From the NCBI GenBank assembly GCA_041661445.1, contig JBAZUK010000010.1, forward strand, positions 1 through 6,448: 6,448 nucleotides of DNA. The letters run 5' to 3'. Below the pieces are notes generated by a model. The model ran no database searches and had not been told where the DNA came from. It worked only from the letters and a program-made list of their open reading frames with translations. Origin of the DNA: JBAZUK01 sp041661445. GTDB taxonomy: Bacteria; Chlamydiota; Chlamydiia; Chlamydiales; SM23-39. Positions 1 to 4,982 of the stretch are shown here, in pieces (the first letter of the stretch is position 1; each line of letters begins with the position of its first letter). The translations under genes were made by a program, and so were the position numbers.

Positions 1-41
1 TTTACCAAACGATTTATACTTACAATAACAGGCGGATTCAT
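1..41 (-). CDS. Start of a possible glycosyltransferase (partial, runs off the left edge)
   Basis: Only 13 codons are in the window. They begin MNPPVIVSINRLV, which resembles the first beta strand of GT-A fold family 2 glycosyltransferases (proline, a run of hydrophobic residues, then S-x-N-R). A GAGGG Shine-Dalgarno-like sequence lies 5 nt before the ATG. The gene follows the truncated phosphotransferase by about 60 nt on the same strand, so it may belong to the same transcript. The family call rests on very few residues and is an inference; the presence of a start here is better supported than its identity. Confidence 0.35.
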   Translation of the reverse strand, partial: MNPPVIVSINRLV

Positions 42-47
42 ACCGCC
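31..47 (-). promoter_or_regulatory. Small hairpin with the start codon in its loop
   Basis: On the minus strand GGCGG and CCGCC form a 5-bp all-GC stem around a 7-nt loop (TATGAAT) that holds the ATG of the edge gene. The 5' arm overlaps the end of the Shine-Dalgarno-like GAGGG. Such a fold could limit initiation, but a 5-bp stem can also arise by chance. Confidence 0.3.
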
Positions 48-102
48 CTCAAAATGCCACCGATAATTTACGCTAATCAATTTTTAATCACAGAATTAGT
101 GT

Positions 103-675
103 CTAACGAAATGGGTACTTGACATTACCAGAAATTTCACTTATAACATTCTCTAATAATTTTTTTATATTCTCAGCACATCCGCTCTTAATAATATTCC
201 TTGCTTTTTCAATATAAAAATTTTTTTGGTGAAATCCTTTTAAAATATGCTCCGTTTTATATACGCATAGATTTAGATCGCTATGGAATTTTCCCAATAA
301 TTTACCGACATCCCTATAGATGTTTGGGTAAATATTGGATGAATCAAAAGATTTTCCTTCTATATAATTATAAACTCTCCATAAAATATTACCTTTTTGC
401 CTATAAAATAACCTTCCGTTCTTCAGGTTTACTAGTGTAGAACATATCCATCCATTCTTACGTAGATATTTTGAGATAATCCTAATATCTTTCATGAGAA
501 TTGGGCTAAACATTTTATTCACCTTTTGTATAACAAACTTTCTACCCAGACAATCTTTTACATAAAATGTTTTGTTTATAATACCACCCCTTAAAACAAA
601 GCTTTCTTTTATATTTTTTATTTTATAAATATATAAGACTTTATTCAGGTCATTTTTATGCGTTAATAAAATCAT
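103..675 (-). CDS. Truncated N-acetylhexosamine 1-kinase-like phosphotransferase (APH/choline kinase fold), N-terminal half
   Basis: This 190-residue product matches the N-terminal half of aminoglycoside-phosphotransferase-fold sugar 1-kinases of the NahK type. Visible marks are the glycine-rich turn RGGIINKTFYV (residues 29-39), the strand FVIQKVN (47-53), LFYRQKGNILWRVYNYIEG (89-107) and the helix GKLLGKFHSDL (124-134). Family members are about 350 residues long and next carry a catalytic HND/HxD loop, then a metal-binding Asp. Here a TAG follows NVKYPFR, almost exactly where that loop should begin, and none of the three downstream frames resumes it. As encoded the protein should not phosphorylate. 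The ATG overlaps the end of the dehydrogenase gene by 20 nt and has no clear Shine-Dalgarno sequence, so translation probably depends on coupling. The retained part has no internal stop or frameshift. It is either a recently truncated gene or a maintained N-lobe fragment. Confidence 0.7.
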   Translation of the reverse strand: MILLTHKNDLNKVLYIYKIKNIKESFVLRGGIINKTFYVKDCLGRKFVIQKVNKMFSPILMKDIRIISKYLRKNGWICSTLVNLKNGRLFYRQKGNILWRVYNYIEGKSFDSSNIYPNIYRDVGKLLGKFHSDLNLCVYKTEHILKGFHQKNFYIEKARNIIKSGCAENIKKLLENVISEISGNVKYPFR

Positions 676-1363
676 AAGGATATGCTTTTATAGATATTTC
701 GTCAAAAATAATATTTTTTGGTGTTTTTGATAAATATAAAATTAAATCGGCAATATCGCTTGGTTTTAAAATGTGAGAAATAATATTTTCATCTACGGCT
801 CTTGACATACTAGTCAAAACGCTCCCGGGAGAAAGCAGGATAAATCTAATTCCGGTTTCATAATTTTCTTTTTGAAGTGATTTAACTAGAGCTCTTAACC
901 CAGACTTACTAGAAGCATACGCACAGGCCTTTTCCGTTCCCGTTTTTCCCCAGCGAGATCCTATTAAAATAACCATGCCAGCCGTTCCCTTATTTTTAAA
1001 ATGCATCGTTCCGCACTTTGCAATATTAAAAGATCCGTCTAAATTAACATTCAGCGTAGATTTCCAATCACTTATTGTAGTTTCCTGTGAATTATTTAAT
1101 TTAAGTATGCCAGCACAATTTACTATCATACAAAAATTCCGTTTGGAATTTTCTTTAAAAAATTTTGAAACATTATTATAATCACTAATATCAACCTGGC
1201 AAAACGAAAAGTTGGCGTTTATTATTAATTCTTCTGGCGGAGTATTTTTTATATCTATTCCGCAAACATCAAAACCATTTTTAATAAATTTTTTAGCAAT
1301 TTCTTTCCCAATTTCCCCACAAGCTCCAGTAATTAATATTGCTTTTTTTCCTGATTTTTGCAT
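656..1363 (-). CDS. Short-chain dehydrogenase/reductase (classical SDR, NAD(P)-dependent)
   Basis: At 235 residues this is a full-length classical SDR, a cytoplasmic Rossmann-fold oxidoreductase. It shows the cofactor motif TGACGEIG (12-19), Asp37 at the end of the second beta strand (which favours NAD over NADP), VDIS with Asp58, NCAG (82-85) and a complete catalytic tetrad: Asn107, Ser136, Tyr149 and Lys153 in YASSK. SPGSV (178-182) is the usual motif after the active site. The start at 1363 leaves about eight residues before the first strand, as expected. The gene begins inside the last 31 nt of the upstream ATP-grasp fragment and its own end overlaps the phosphotransferase. The substrate cannot be read from the sequence; a sugar or small polyol is suggested only by the neighbouring kinase and glycosyltransferase-like genes. 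This is the only complete enzyme between the NUDIX gene and the left edge. Confidence 0.9.
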   Translation of the reverse strand: MQKSGKKAILITGACGEIGKEIAKKFIKNGFDVCGIDIKNTPPEELIINANFSFCQVDISDYNNVSKFFKENSKRNFCMIVNCAGILKLNNSQETTISDWKSTLNVNLDGSFNIAKCGTMHFKNKGTAGMVILIGSRWGKTGTEKACAYASSKSGLRALVKSLQKENYETGIRFILLSPGSVLTSMSRAVDENIISHILKPSDIADLILYLSKTPKNIIFDEISIKAYPYDFINA

Positions 1364-1812
1364 AAAATTTCTTTTAATAATTTCTTATTTACAACTCTTA
1401 AAACGGTGCTTGCCTGTTGTTGACTTTTAATATAGAACGGGAAATTCATACCATGGAAGTCTTTACTATTGTTTTTGTAACAAACACTTTTAGGAACGTT
1501 AACTCCGCTTTGTTTAATGCTCATCTGGAGATAAAATTTAGATCTTTTTTTAAATAAATATTTTTTATTAACAACTACATGTCCTTCTTGTAAAGCATTT
1601 TTCGCGCATTTTTTAACATCCTCGACATTGGTCAAAAAATAAAATATTTTCTTTTTTCGCTTATCACGCTTTCCATTATATATTACAAAGTAATCCTCAA
1701 TAAAAATTATTTGACACTCGAAACCATCCTGCTTGATTTGCTTTAAAATTAATTTAGCCCCATTAATAAACCGCTCTTTTCTGGAAATAACTATAATAAT
1801 TTCTGCTTTCAT
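1333..1812 (-). CDS. Truncated ATP-grasp protein (RimK-like), N-terminal half only
   Basis: The 159 residues read like the front of an ATP-grasp ligase. An alpha/beta pre-ATP-grasp domain (about 1-80) is followed by the linker VVNKKYLFKKRSKFYLQ (79-95) and SGVNVPKS (102-109). These match the family pattern of an Asn before the grasp domain, a conserved Lys, then an 'xGVxVP' turn. FPFYIKS (124-130) is the first nucleotide-binding strand with its Lys129, and KKLLKEIL (143-150) is the usual 'eel..il' helix. Complete members are about 270-330 residues and carry the second ATP-binding subdomain and metal-binding Glu/Asn residues, which are absent. The last nine residues are read out of frame over the start of the dehydrogenase gene, as a deletion that joined the two genes would produce. 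The ATG overlaps the NUDIX stop as ATGA. Ligase activity is not expected. The family call is from pattern recognition and is moderately sure. Confidence 0.6.
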   Translation of the reverse strand: MKAEIIIVISRKERFINGAKLILKQIKQDGFECQIIFIEDYFVIYNGKRDKRKKKIFYFLTNVEDVKKCAKNALQEGHVVVNKKYLFKKRSKFYLQMSIKQSGVNVPKSVCYKNNSKDFHGMNFPFYIKSQQQASTVLRVVNKKLLKEILCKNQEKKQY

Positions 1813-2219
1813 AAAATAGCATTTCTTATACTAGCCAGAACTGATGTAAAATATTCTTGAAGATTTTGGTAGCTAAGTTTTTTTACAACTTCATTAATAG
1901 GAATCCATTTAACCCACTCTTCACCAATTTTTTTTCCGGGATTATTTTGAATAAAAAGCGTTAAAAACATTCTAACGGAAATGCTTTTATTATCACCACC
2001 AAGATATTCCATGTCCGGAAGGACACTTTTAATTTCAACCTGCATACCAGTTTCTTCTAAAACCTCCCTTGTCATTGCATCCATTTCGCTTTCACCCCTT
2101 TCTATATGTCCTTTTGGAAATGTCCAATCATTTTTTGTCGGTCGAAAAACCAACGCGACAGATTTTAATTCACGATTTATAATTATTGCTCCTGCTTTTT
2201 TTATTGTATTTTTTTCCAT
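1809..2219 (-). CDS. NUDIX hydrolase
   Basis: A 136-residue single-domain NUDIX protein, the normal size for MutT/Ap4A-hydrolase-like enzymes that cleave nucleoside diphosphates linked to another moiety. The NUDIX box is perfect: Gly37, Glu43, then REVLEETGM (51-59) with the metal-binding REx2EE residues. WTFPKGHIERGE (32-43) is typical of the Ap4A-hydrolase/MutT branch, and EEWVKWIPINE (100-110) is the usual strand before the C-terminal helix. I take the ATG at 2219: it has AAAGGG 8 nt upstream and gives a standard N-terminus. A longer in-frame reading from a TTG at 2282 would translate through a terminator hairpin and adds nothing family-like. The stop overlaps the next gene as ATGA. Substrate preference is not determinable; housecleaning of nucleotides or turnover of a nucleotide sugar are both possible. 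Confidence 0.93.
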   Translation of the reverse strand: MEKNTIKKAGAIIINRELKSVALVFRPTKNDWTFPKGHIERGESEMDAMTREVLEETGMQVEIKSVLPDMEYLGGDNKSISVRMFLTLFIQNNPGKKIGEEWVKWIPINEVVKKLSYQNLQEYFTSVLASIRNAIL

Positions 2220-2257
2220 AAGAAAAACCCTTTCAGTAGTATGAACCGAAAGGGCTT
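2220..2257 (-). terminator. Terminator-like hairpin whose 3' arm is the NUDIX ribosome-binding site
   Basis: On the minus strand AAGCCCTTTC (2257-2248) pairs with GAAAGGGTTT (2234-2225) in a 10-bp stem with one G.U pair and a 13-nt loop, followed directly by TTTTTCTT. This is the form of an intrinsic terminator for the radical SAM/kinase transcript. The same 3' arm (GAAAGGG) is the only Shine-Dalgarno sequence for the NUDIX ATG, so the hairpin would also hide it in read-through RNA. Confidence 0.65.
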
Positions 2258-2267
2258 CTGCTGTCAA
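2238..2267 (-). promoter_or_regulatory. Possible internal promoter for the NUDIX gene
   Basis: TTGACA (2267-2262, a perfect -35) is followed after 18 bp by CATACT (2243-2238, four of six matches to TATAAT). The predicted start falls near the 3' arm of the terminator hairpin, so RNA from this promoter would lack the 5' arm and keep the ribosome-binding site open. A small hairpin (TGCTGT/ACAGCA, 2259-2276) overlaps the -35. The -10 is weak, so this is tentative. Confidence 0.4.
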
Positions 2268-2288
2268 ATAACAGCAATCCAATTTAAG

Positions 2289-2825
2289 TTATTTTCTTTT
2301 ATTGAGATAATCTCTTAATGCATAACATTTGCGCAATTGAAGATTGGCAGAATCGCACCCGGAGAATGCCCACTCAACTTCAGAAAGAAGACATGATAGT
2401 TCTCCTAAAATATTTTCGTGCCAGTAAATAATTCTCTTTGTATCCAACTCTTCGTCCCCTTGTTCATTCCTGGCAGAGCGTACTCTCTTGGGAGAAAAAA
2501 CTCCAACAAGAATTGATTCTGGATATGCGTATTTTATCGCCCTCCATTCATCCGTGTTGTGCACAGAATCAAGAATAATAGGAAAACACCTCTTCTCTTT
2601 GATTAATTCGTCGAGAATCATAACCATCATGTTGAATGCACCGACTTTTCCGTAAAGAACACGATACCACTCTTCCCATGTTAAGTCATCGACTGGGGGT
2701 TGTTTTTTGTATATTTTTTTCATAGCATCTCTCTTATTTACAACCCTCCACTTAAGCTTAGTACTCATTATGTTAGCTAGAAAGCTTTTTCCAGCACCAT
2801 GCAATCCAGCAATTCCTATAATCAT
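2289..2825 (-). CDS. P-loop nucleotide kinase-like protein (UPF0200/dephospho-CoA kinase type)
   Basis: This is a 178-residue cytoplasmic P-loop protein. The Walker A motif is GLHGAGKS (7-14) directly after the first strand MIIGIA. PIILDSVHNTDEW (82-94) corresponds to the 'viiDGiRn..E' strand of UPF0200-type and dephospho-CoA-kinase-like kinases. ILVGVFSPKRVRSAR (105-119) is the following strand plus an Arg-rich lid, and a C-terminal helix ends the protein. The acceptor substrate is unknown. I chose the ATG at 2825: it has AAAGGAG 8 nt upstream and puts the P-loop at the N-terminus. A TTG 45 nt further up would add a Cys-rich tail read inside the radical SAM gene. The ATG overlaps the radical SAM stop as ATGA, so the two proteins are translationally coupled and probably act together. 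A terminator follows the gene, so the pair is one unit. Confidence 0.75.
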   Translation of the reverse strand: MIIGIAGLHGAGKSFLANIMSTKLKWRVVNKRDAMKKIYKKQPPVDDLTWEEWYRVLYGKVGAFNMMVMILDELIKEKRCFPIILDSVHNTDEWRAIKYAYPESILVGVFSPKRVRSARNEQGDEELDTKRIIYWHENILGELSCLLSEVEWAFSGCDSANLQLRKCYALRDYLNKRK

Positions 2826-3988
2826 AATGTTTGCTCCTTTCTCCTGAAAGCAGATGCAATCGCAAGACAATTTGTTTTCATCCCTATGCCAGATTCATTA
2901 TATGAGTCTAATATTTTTAATAGACACCCAGCCGGATTTTCAGCAAGAACTCTTTGCCAAACATGATTCAGTGATTCATTTATGATACTGCCGAAAAAAT
3001 TTGAAGATTTTTGACTCATAAATCCACATAGCTGAATCTTTCCGCATGGATCAATAACAAGTGCTCGCTGACCAACACTGCAACTATGTCTCATAAACGG
3101 TAATTGAATTCTTGTCCCCAAGCTTTCTTCCTTAAGATAGTGTCCGAGAATTATTCCCTGCGAATCATTCAAGTACATTCTTAATTTATTTTTCAACCAC
3201 TCGTATTCATTTGAATTCAGAAAAAAATCTGAAGCAATTTTGATTGACCTCCCAAACGAAATGAATCTCCTCACAAAAACGCCTACTCCTAACCTGTGAA
3301 AAAACTCAATCACGCGAGGAATATCTTCAATATTTGGCTTCATAGCAACTATATTAACTCGAACATCAATACCTTGCTCGCGTAGATTTCGGATTCCATT
3401 TATGGATTTTAGAAAATTTCCTTGCCCGCGAAGAGAATCATGGATTTTTTTCAGTCCATCAATACTGACAATGGCCATGTTAAGCCCACACAAGGAAAGT
3501 TTTATTGCACTTTCTCGCGTAATTAATGTTCCGTTTGTTCCCATCGACACACGCAAATTATTCTGCGATGCCTCCATAATGAGATCCCACAGGCACTCAA
3601 GAACCATGGGTTCCCCTCCAGTGAAACGTACTTCCTGAACTCCAGAATCAGCACACTCAGTTATAATTTTTATTTGCTTATTAAATTCCATCTCTCCATC
3701 CATTTCATCTCCAGAATTATTGAAACAATATTTACAATGAAGATTACATTCGCGAGTAACTTCAAAAAAAATTGTATCTGGAAAACTAAACCCTGCTTTG
3801 GGCAGTAGGACTGGATATATTATTTTTATATCTCCAGCTTCTCCCATCTCTTTGGAGAAATTCAATGCAATGGTTCCCTTTTTTTCTAATGACTTAAATT
3901 CTTCCGCAGAAACATAGATTCTTTTTCCAGATTTAATTGAAAAAAGAGTTCCGCCAAAATATTCTTTGCGTAGCAGAAATTTTATCAT
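2822..3988 (-). CDS. Radical SAM protein with RRE/PqqD-like N-terminus and reduced SPASM (twitch-like) C-terminus
   Basis: A 388-residue radical SAM enzyme. The cluster motif CNLHCKYC gives Cys81, Cys85 and Cys88; FTGGEP (122-127) is the SAM-binding motif; MGTNGT (149-154) and SIDG (175-178) are later barrel strands. The first 40 residues (FLLRKEYFGGTLFSIKSG, then a VSAEEF helix) resemble the peptide-recognition fold of PqqD/MftB-type proteins. At the C-terminus, Cys303-x12-Gly-x4-Cys321 fits the first half of a SPASM domain, but the usual CxxCx5Cx3C block is missing; only Cys355 and Cys374 follow, enough for one auxiliary [4Fe-4S] cluster. Relatives with this plan modify peptides or small substrates, and this substrate is unknown. 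GGAGG lies 6 nt before the ATG, and a strong promoter lies about 50 nt upstream. No precursor-peptide gene is visible beside it. Its stop is coupled by ATGA to the kinase gene. Confidence 0.88.
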   Translation of the reverse strand: MIKFLLRKEYFGGTLFSIKSGKRIYVSAEEFKSLEKKGTIALNFSKEMGEAGDIKIIYPVLLPKAGFSFPDTIFFEVTRECNLHCKYCFNNSGDEMDGEMEFNKQIKIITECADSGVQEVRFTGGEPMVLECLWDLIMEASQNNLRVSMGTNGTLITRESAIKLSLCGLNMAIVSIDGLKKIHDSLRGQGNFLKSINGIRNLREQGIDVRVNIVAMKPNIEDIPRVIEFFHRLGVGVFVRRFISFGRSIKIASDFFLNSNEYEWLKNKLRMYLNDSQGIILGHYLKEESLGTRIQLPFMRHSCSVGQRALVIDPCGKIQLCGFMSQKSSNFFGSIINESLNHVWQRVLAENPAGCLLKILDSYNESGIGMKTNCLAIASAFRRKEQTL

Positions 3989-4023
3989 ATCATTCCTCCA
4001 TTATTTTATTGTTAAGGTCTGTC

Positions 4024-4089
4024 TTAGGTTTCAAATAAAAATAGCACTCTCTGATCTTTATGTCAAATATCTTTTAGGTTTAAATAAAA
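4024..4089 (-). repeat. 16/17-nt direct repeat bracketing the radical SAM promoter
   Basis: On the plus strand ttaggtttcaaataaaa (4024-4040) and ttaggtttaaataaaa (4074-4089) differ by one inserted base and lie 50 nt apart, start to start. One copy overlaps the -10 and transcription start of the radical SAM promoter, and the other lies just upstream of its -35. That placement would suit paired operator sites about five helical turns apart. A chance or insertion-derived duplication in AT-rich DNA is the alternative. Confidence 0.5.
4038..4066 (-). promoter_or_regulatory. Sigma70-type promoter for the radical SAM/kinase unit
   Basis: TTGACA (4066-4061) is a perfect -35. After exactly 17 bp comes TATTTT (4043-4038), preceded by TGC, an extended -10. 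The predicted start near 4031 leaves a leader of about 42 nt before the radical SAM ATG, including its GGAGG. This is the best promoter in the window and separates the radical SAM unit from the CYTH gene, whose terminator lies just upstream. Confidence 0.75.
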
Positions 4090-4090
4090 C

Positions 4091-4114
4091 AAAAAAACGC
4101 CTTTATCGGCGCTT
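4091..4114 (-). terminator. Intrinsic terminator after the CYTH gene
   Basis: On the minus strand AAGCGCC and GGCGTTT pair (one G.U) around the loop GATAAA, followed by a run of T. It lies about 75 nt past the CYTH stop. Its core is nearly the same sequence as the terminator at 4862-4884. Confidence 0.75.
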
Positions 4115-4134
4115 CAAAAATCCATAAATTCTAT

Positions 4135-4171
4135 CCTTAAACGAAGTTTTAGGAAAGTTTTGCAAAAACTA
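4135..4171. repeat. Dispersed hairpin repeat, copy A
   Basis: On the plus strand ccttaaac, gaa, gttttagg forms a stem with one mismatch, followed by aaagttttgcaaaaact. Copy C at 6368-6404 has the same arrangement (cctaaagc, taa, gctttaga, then aaagtttcgtaaaagt). Copy A lies between the CYTH stop and its terminator. A 14-bp perfect palindrome (AAAAACTAGTTTTT, 4164-4177) overlaps its right end. Confidence 0.5.
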
Positions 4172-4186
4172 GTTTTTCTATTTTTA

Positions 4187-4708
4187 TCATTCGGGTTTGA
4201 CAAGAAGCAAATCGCTATATGATTTGCTAATTTTAGGATATTTTTCCAAGTCTAGAAGTTCAATAACCTTTTTATGTTCAGATTGCGCTTGAGTAAAACT
4301 AATCTTATTGACAACTGTTTCCAGTTCCAAAAAGTTTCCTAATTTATCCACTCGATCAAGATGTATTCTTGTATTTTTATACAACCACAATTCTCTCGTC
4401 TTTTTTACAATTACCTTTTCTCCAAATAATCCTAAAAATACTTTCTTTACCAAGTCCTTCGTTTTTTGATCGTAAAGCTTTGTGACTTCATAATTGGAAA
4501 CTTTTGAACTTTTTTTATCTGGACGATGATATAAAATAATTTCAAAAAATTTGTTATTGATTTCCCGGATTTTCAATCTCTCTTCCGGATAATTATAATA
4601 AGTGTCGGTCTGATTTAAAATTGCTTCGCATTTCGCTTTTTCTTTTTGTAAGATTTTTACTATTGGAGAAAAACTGCCCGATGATATCTTTAATTCAATA
4701 TTTTTCAT
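4187..4708 (-). CDS. CYTH-domain protein (class IV adenylate cyclase/thiamine triphosphatase-like)
   Basis: The 173 residues fit a complete CYTH (triphosphate tunnel) protein of the CyaB-like branch. In order there are the N-terminal strand NIELK (3-7), QTDTYYNYPEERLKIRE (33-49), ILYHRPD (58-64) followed by SNYEV (71-75), VKKTRELWLY (101-110), NTRIHLDRV (112-120), LGNFLELE (123-130) and a terminal SYSDLLL (163-169). Charged residues from these strands line the tunnel that binds triphosphate and Mg2+ in the family. The signature ExExK is reduced: Glu5 and Lys7 are present but the first Glu is replaced by Asn3, so catalytic strength is uncertain. The substrate (ATP, thiamine triphosphate, tripolyphosphate) cannot be told from the sequence. 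The ATG overlaps the stop of a start-less upstream frame as ATGA, and the only GGAAGGA sits 20 nt away, so it was probably translated by coupling to the lost gene. A terminator follows. Confidence 0.85.
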   Translation of the reverse strand: MKNIELKISSGSFSPIVKILQKEKAKCEAILNQTDTYYNYPEERLKIREINNKFFEIILYHRPDKKSSKVSNYEVTKLYDQKTKDLVKKVFLGLFGEKVIVKKTRELWLYKNTRIHLDRVDKLGNFLELETVVNKISFTQAQSEHKKVIELLDLEKYPKISKSYSDLLLVKPE

Positions 4709-4872
4709 AGATTTTTTATATATTCTATTCCTTCCGCGGCTCCTTCAAACAAAGGTTTATTATAAGTTTTTAGCAAATTTTTCAGGTAGTTATAACCCTT
4801 TATCCATCCTAAATATATCCTAAAGCCCGGCTTAAGGAAAGGCTTATTTTTAAACAAATAGAAAAAACGCCT
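4705..4872 (-). pseudogene. Start-less tail of a lost gene coupled to CYTH (possibly a glycosyltransferase C-terminus)
   Basis: An open frame of 55 codons begins after an in-frame TAA in the loop of the ATPase terminator and ends with TGA overlapping the CYTH ATG. It contains no ATG; a TTG near its start has no Shine-Dalgarno sequence. The product looks coding rather than random: a basic aromatic start (RRFFYLFKNK), a middle rich in Leu, Lys and Tyr (LGWIKGYNYLKNLL) and an ending with EGAAEGIEYIKNL. That composition and the small-residue 'A..G' helix recall the C-terminal helices of membrane-associated family 2 glycosyltransferases, but I do not firmly recognise the family. The ATGA overlap fits a former operon partner. 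The simplest reading is that the 5' part was deleted when the ATPase and its terminator came to lie upstream. Confidence 0.45.
4819..4837. repeat. Dispersed hairpin repeat, weaker copy B
   Basis: On the plus strand cctaaagc, ccg, gcttaagg forms a stem with one mismatch, followed by aaagg as in copies A and C. It lies inside the start-less frame at 4705-4872, where it encodes part of a plausible protein, so it may be a coincidence rather than a true copy. Confidence 0.3.
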
Positions 4873-4884
4873 TTACTGGCGTCT
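4862..4884 (-). terminator. Intrinsic terminator after the AAA_14/DUF4143 ATPase gene
   Basis: On the minus strand AGACGCC and GGCGTTT pair (one G.U) around AGTAAA, followed by a run of T. It lies about 100 nt past the ATPase stop. Sixteen of the 18 bases at its core match the terminator at 4091-4114. The stretch between the ATPase stop and this hairpin (4885-4982) holds no gene I can support. Confidence 0.75.
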
Positions 4885-4982
4885 AGTATACATAAAGCTC
4901 TACTTTTTATTAAGTGCAACTTTTAGCTACTTGCATTAGTATTAATACCTTCACTTTCTTCTTTATTCATAAACTTTGGCGA

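Noticed and set aside
201..440. Several plus-strand frames of 68-87 codons (201-440, 975-1181, 1212-1430, 1981-2244, 3402-3638)
   Set aside because: Each is antisense to a gene with clear family motifs and has no motif or convincing ribosome-binding site of its own.
2220..2282. Longer NUDIX start at a TTG
   Set aside because: The extra 21 residues are encoded by the terminator/promoter element, and the ATG at 2219 has AAAGGG at normal spacing.
2826..2870. Longer kinase start at a TTG giving a Cys-rich N-terminus
   Set aside because: It would be read inside the radical SAM gene, while the ATG at 2825 has a good Shine-Dalgarno sequence and ATGA coupling.
4164..4177. Perfect 14-bp palindrome AAAAACTAGTTTTT
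   Set aside because: Its A/T-only arms and its position next to copy A of the hairpin repeat give no ground for calling a separate operator or terminator.
4923..4970. A 15-codon frame after the ATPase stop, in the same frame
   Set aside because: It is too short, has no Shine-Dalgarno sequence, and is most simply an untranslated stretch before the terminator.
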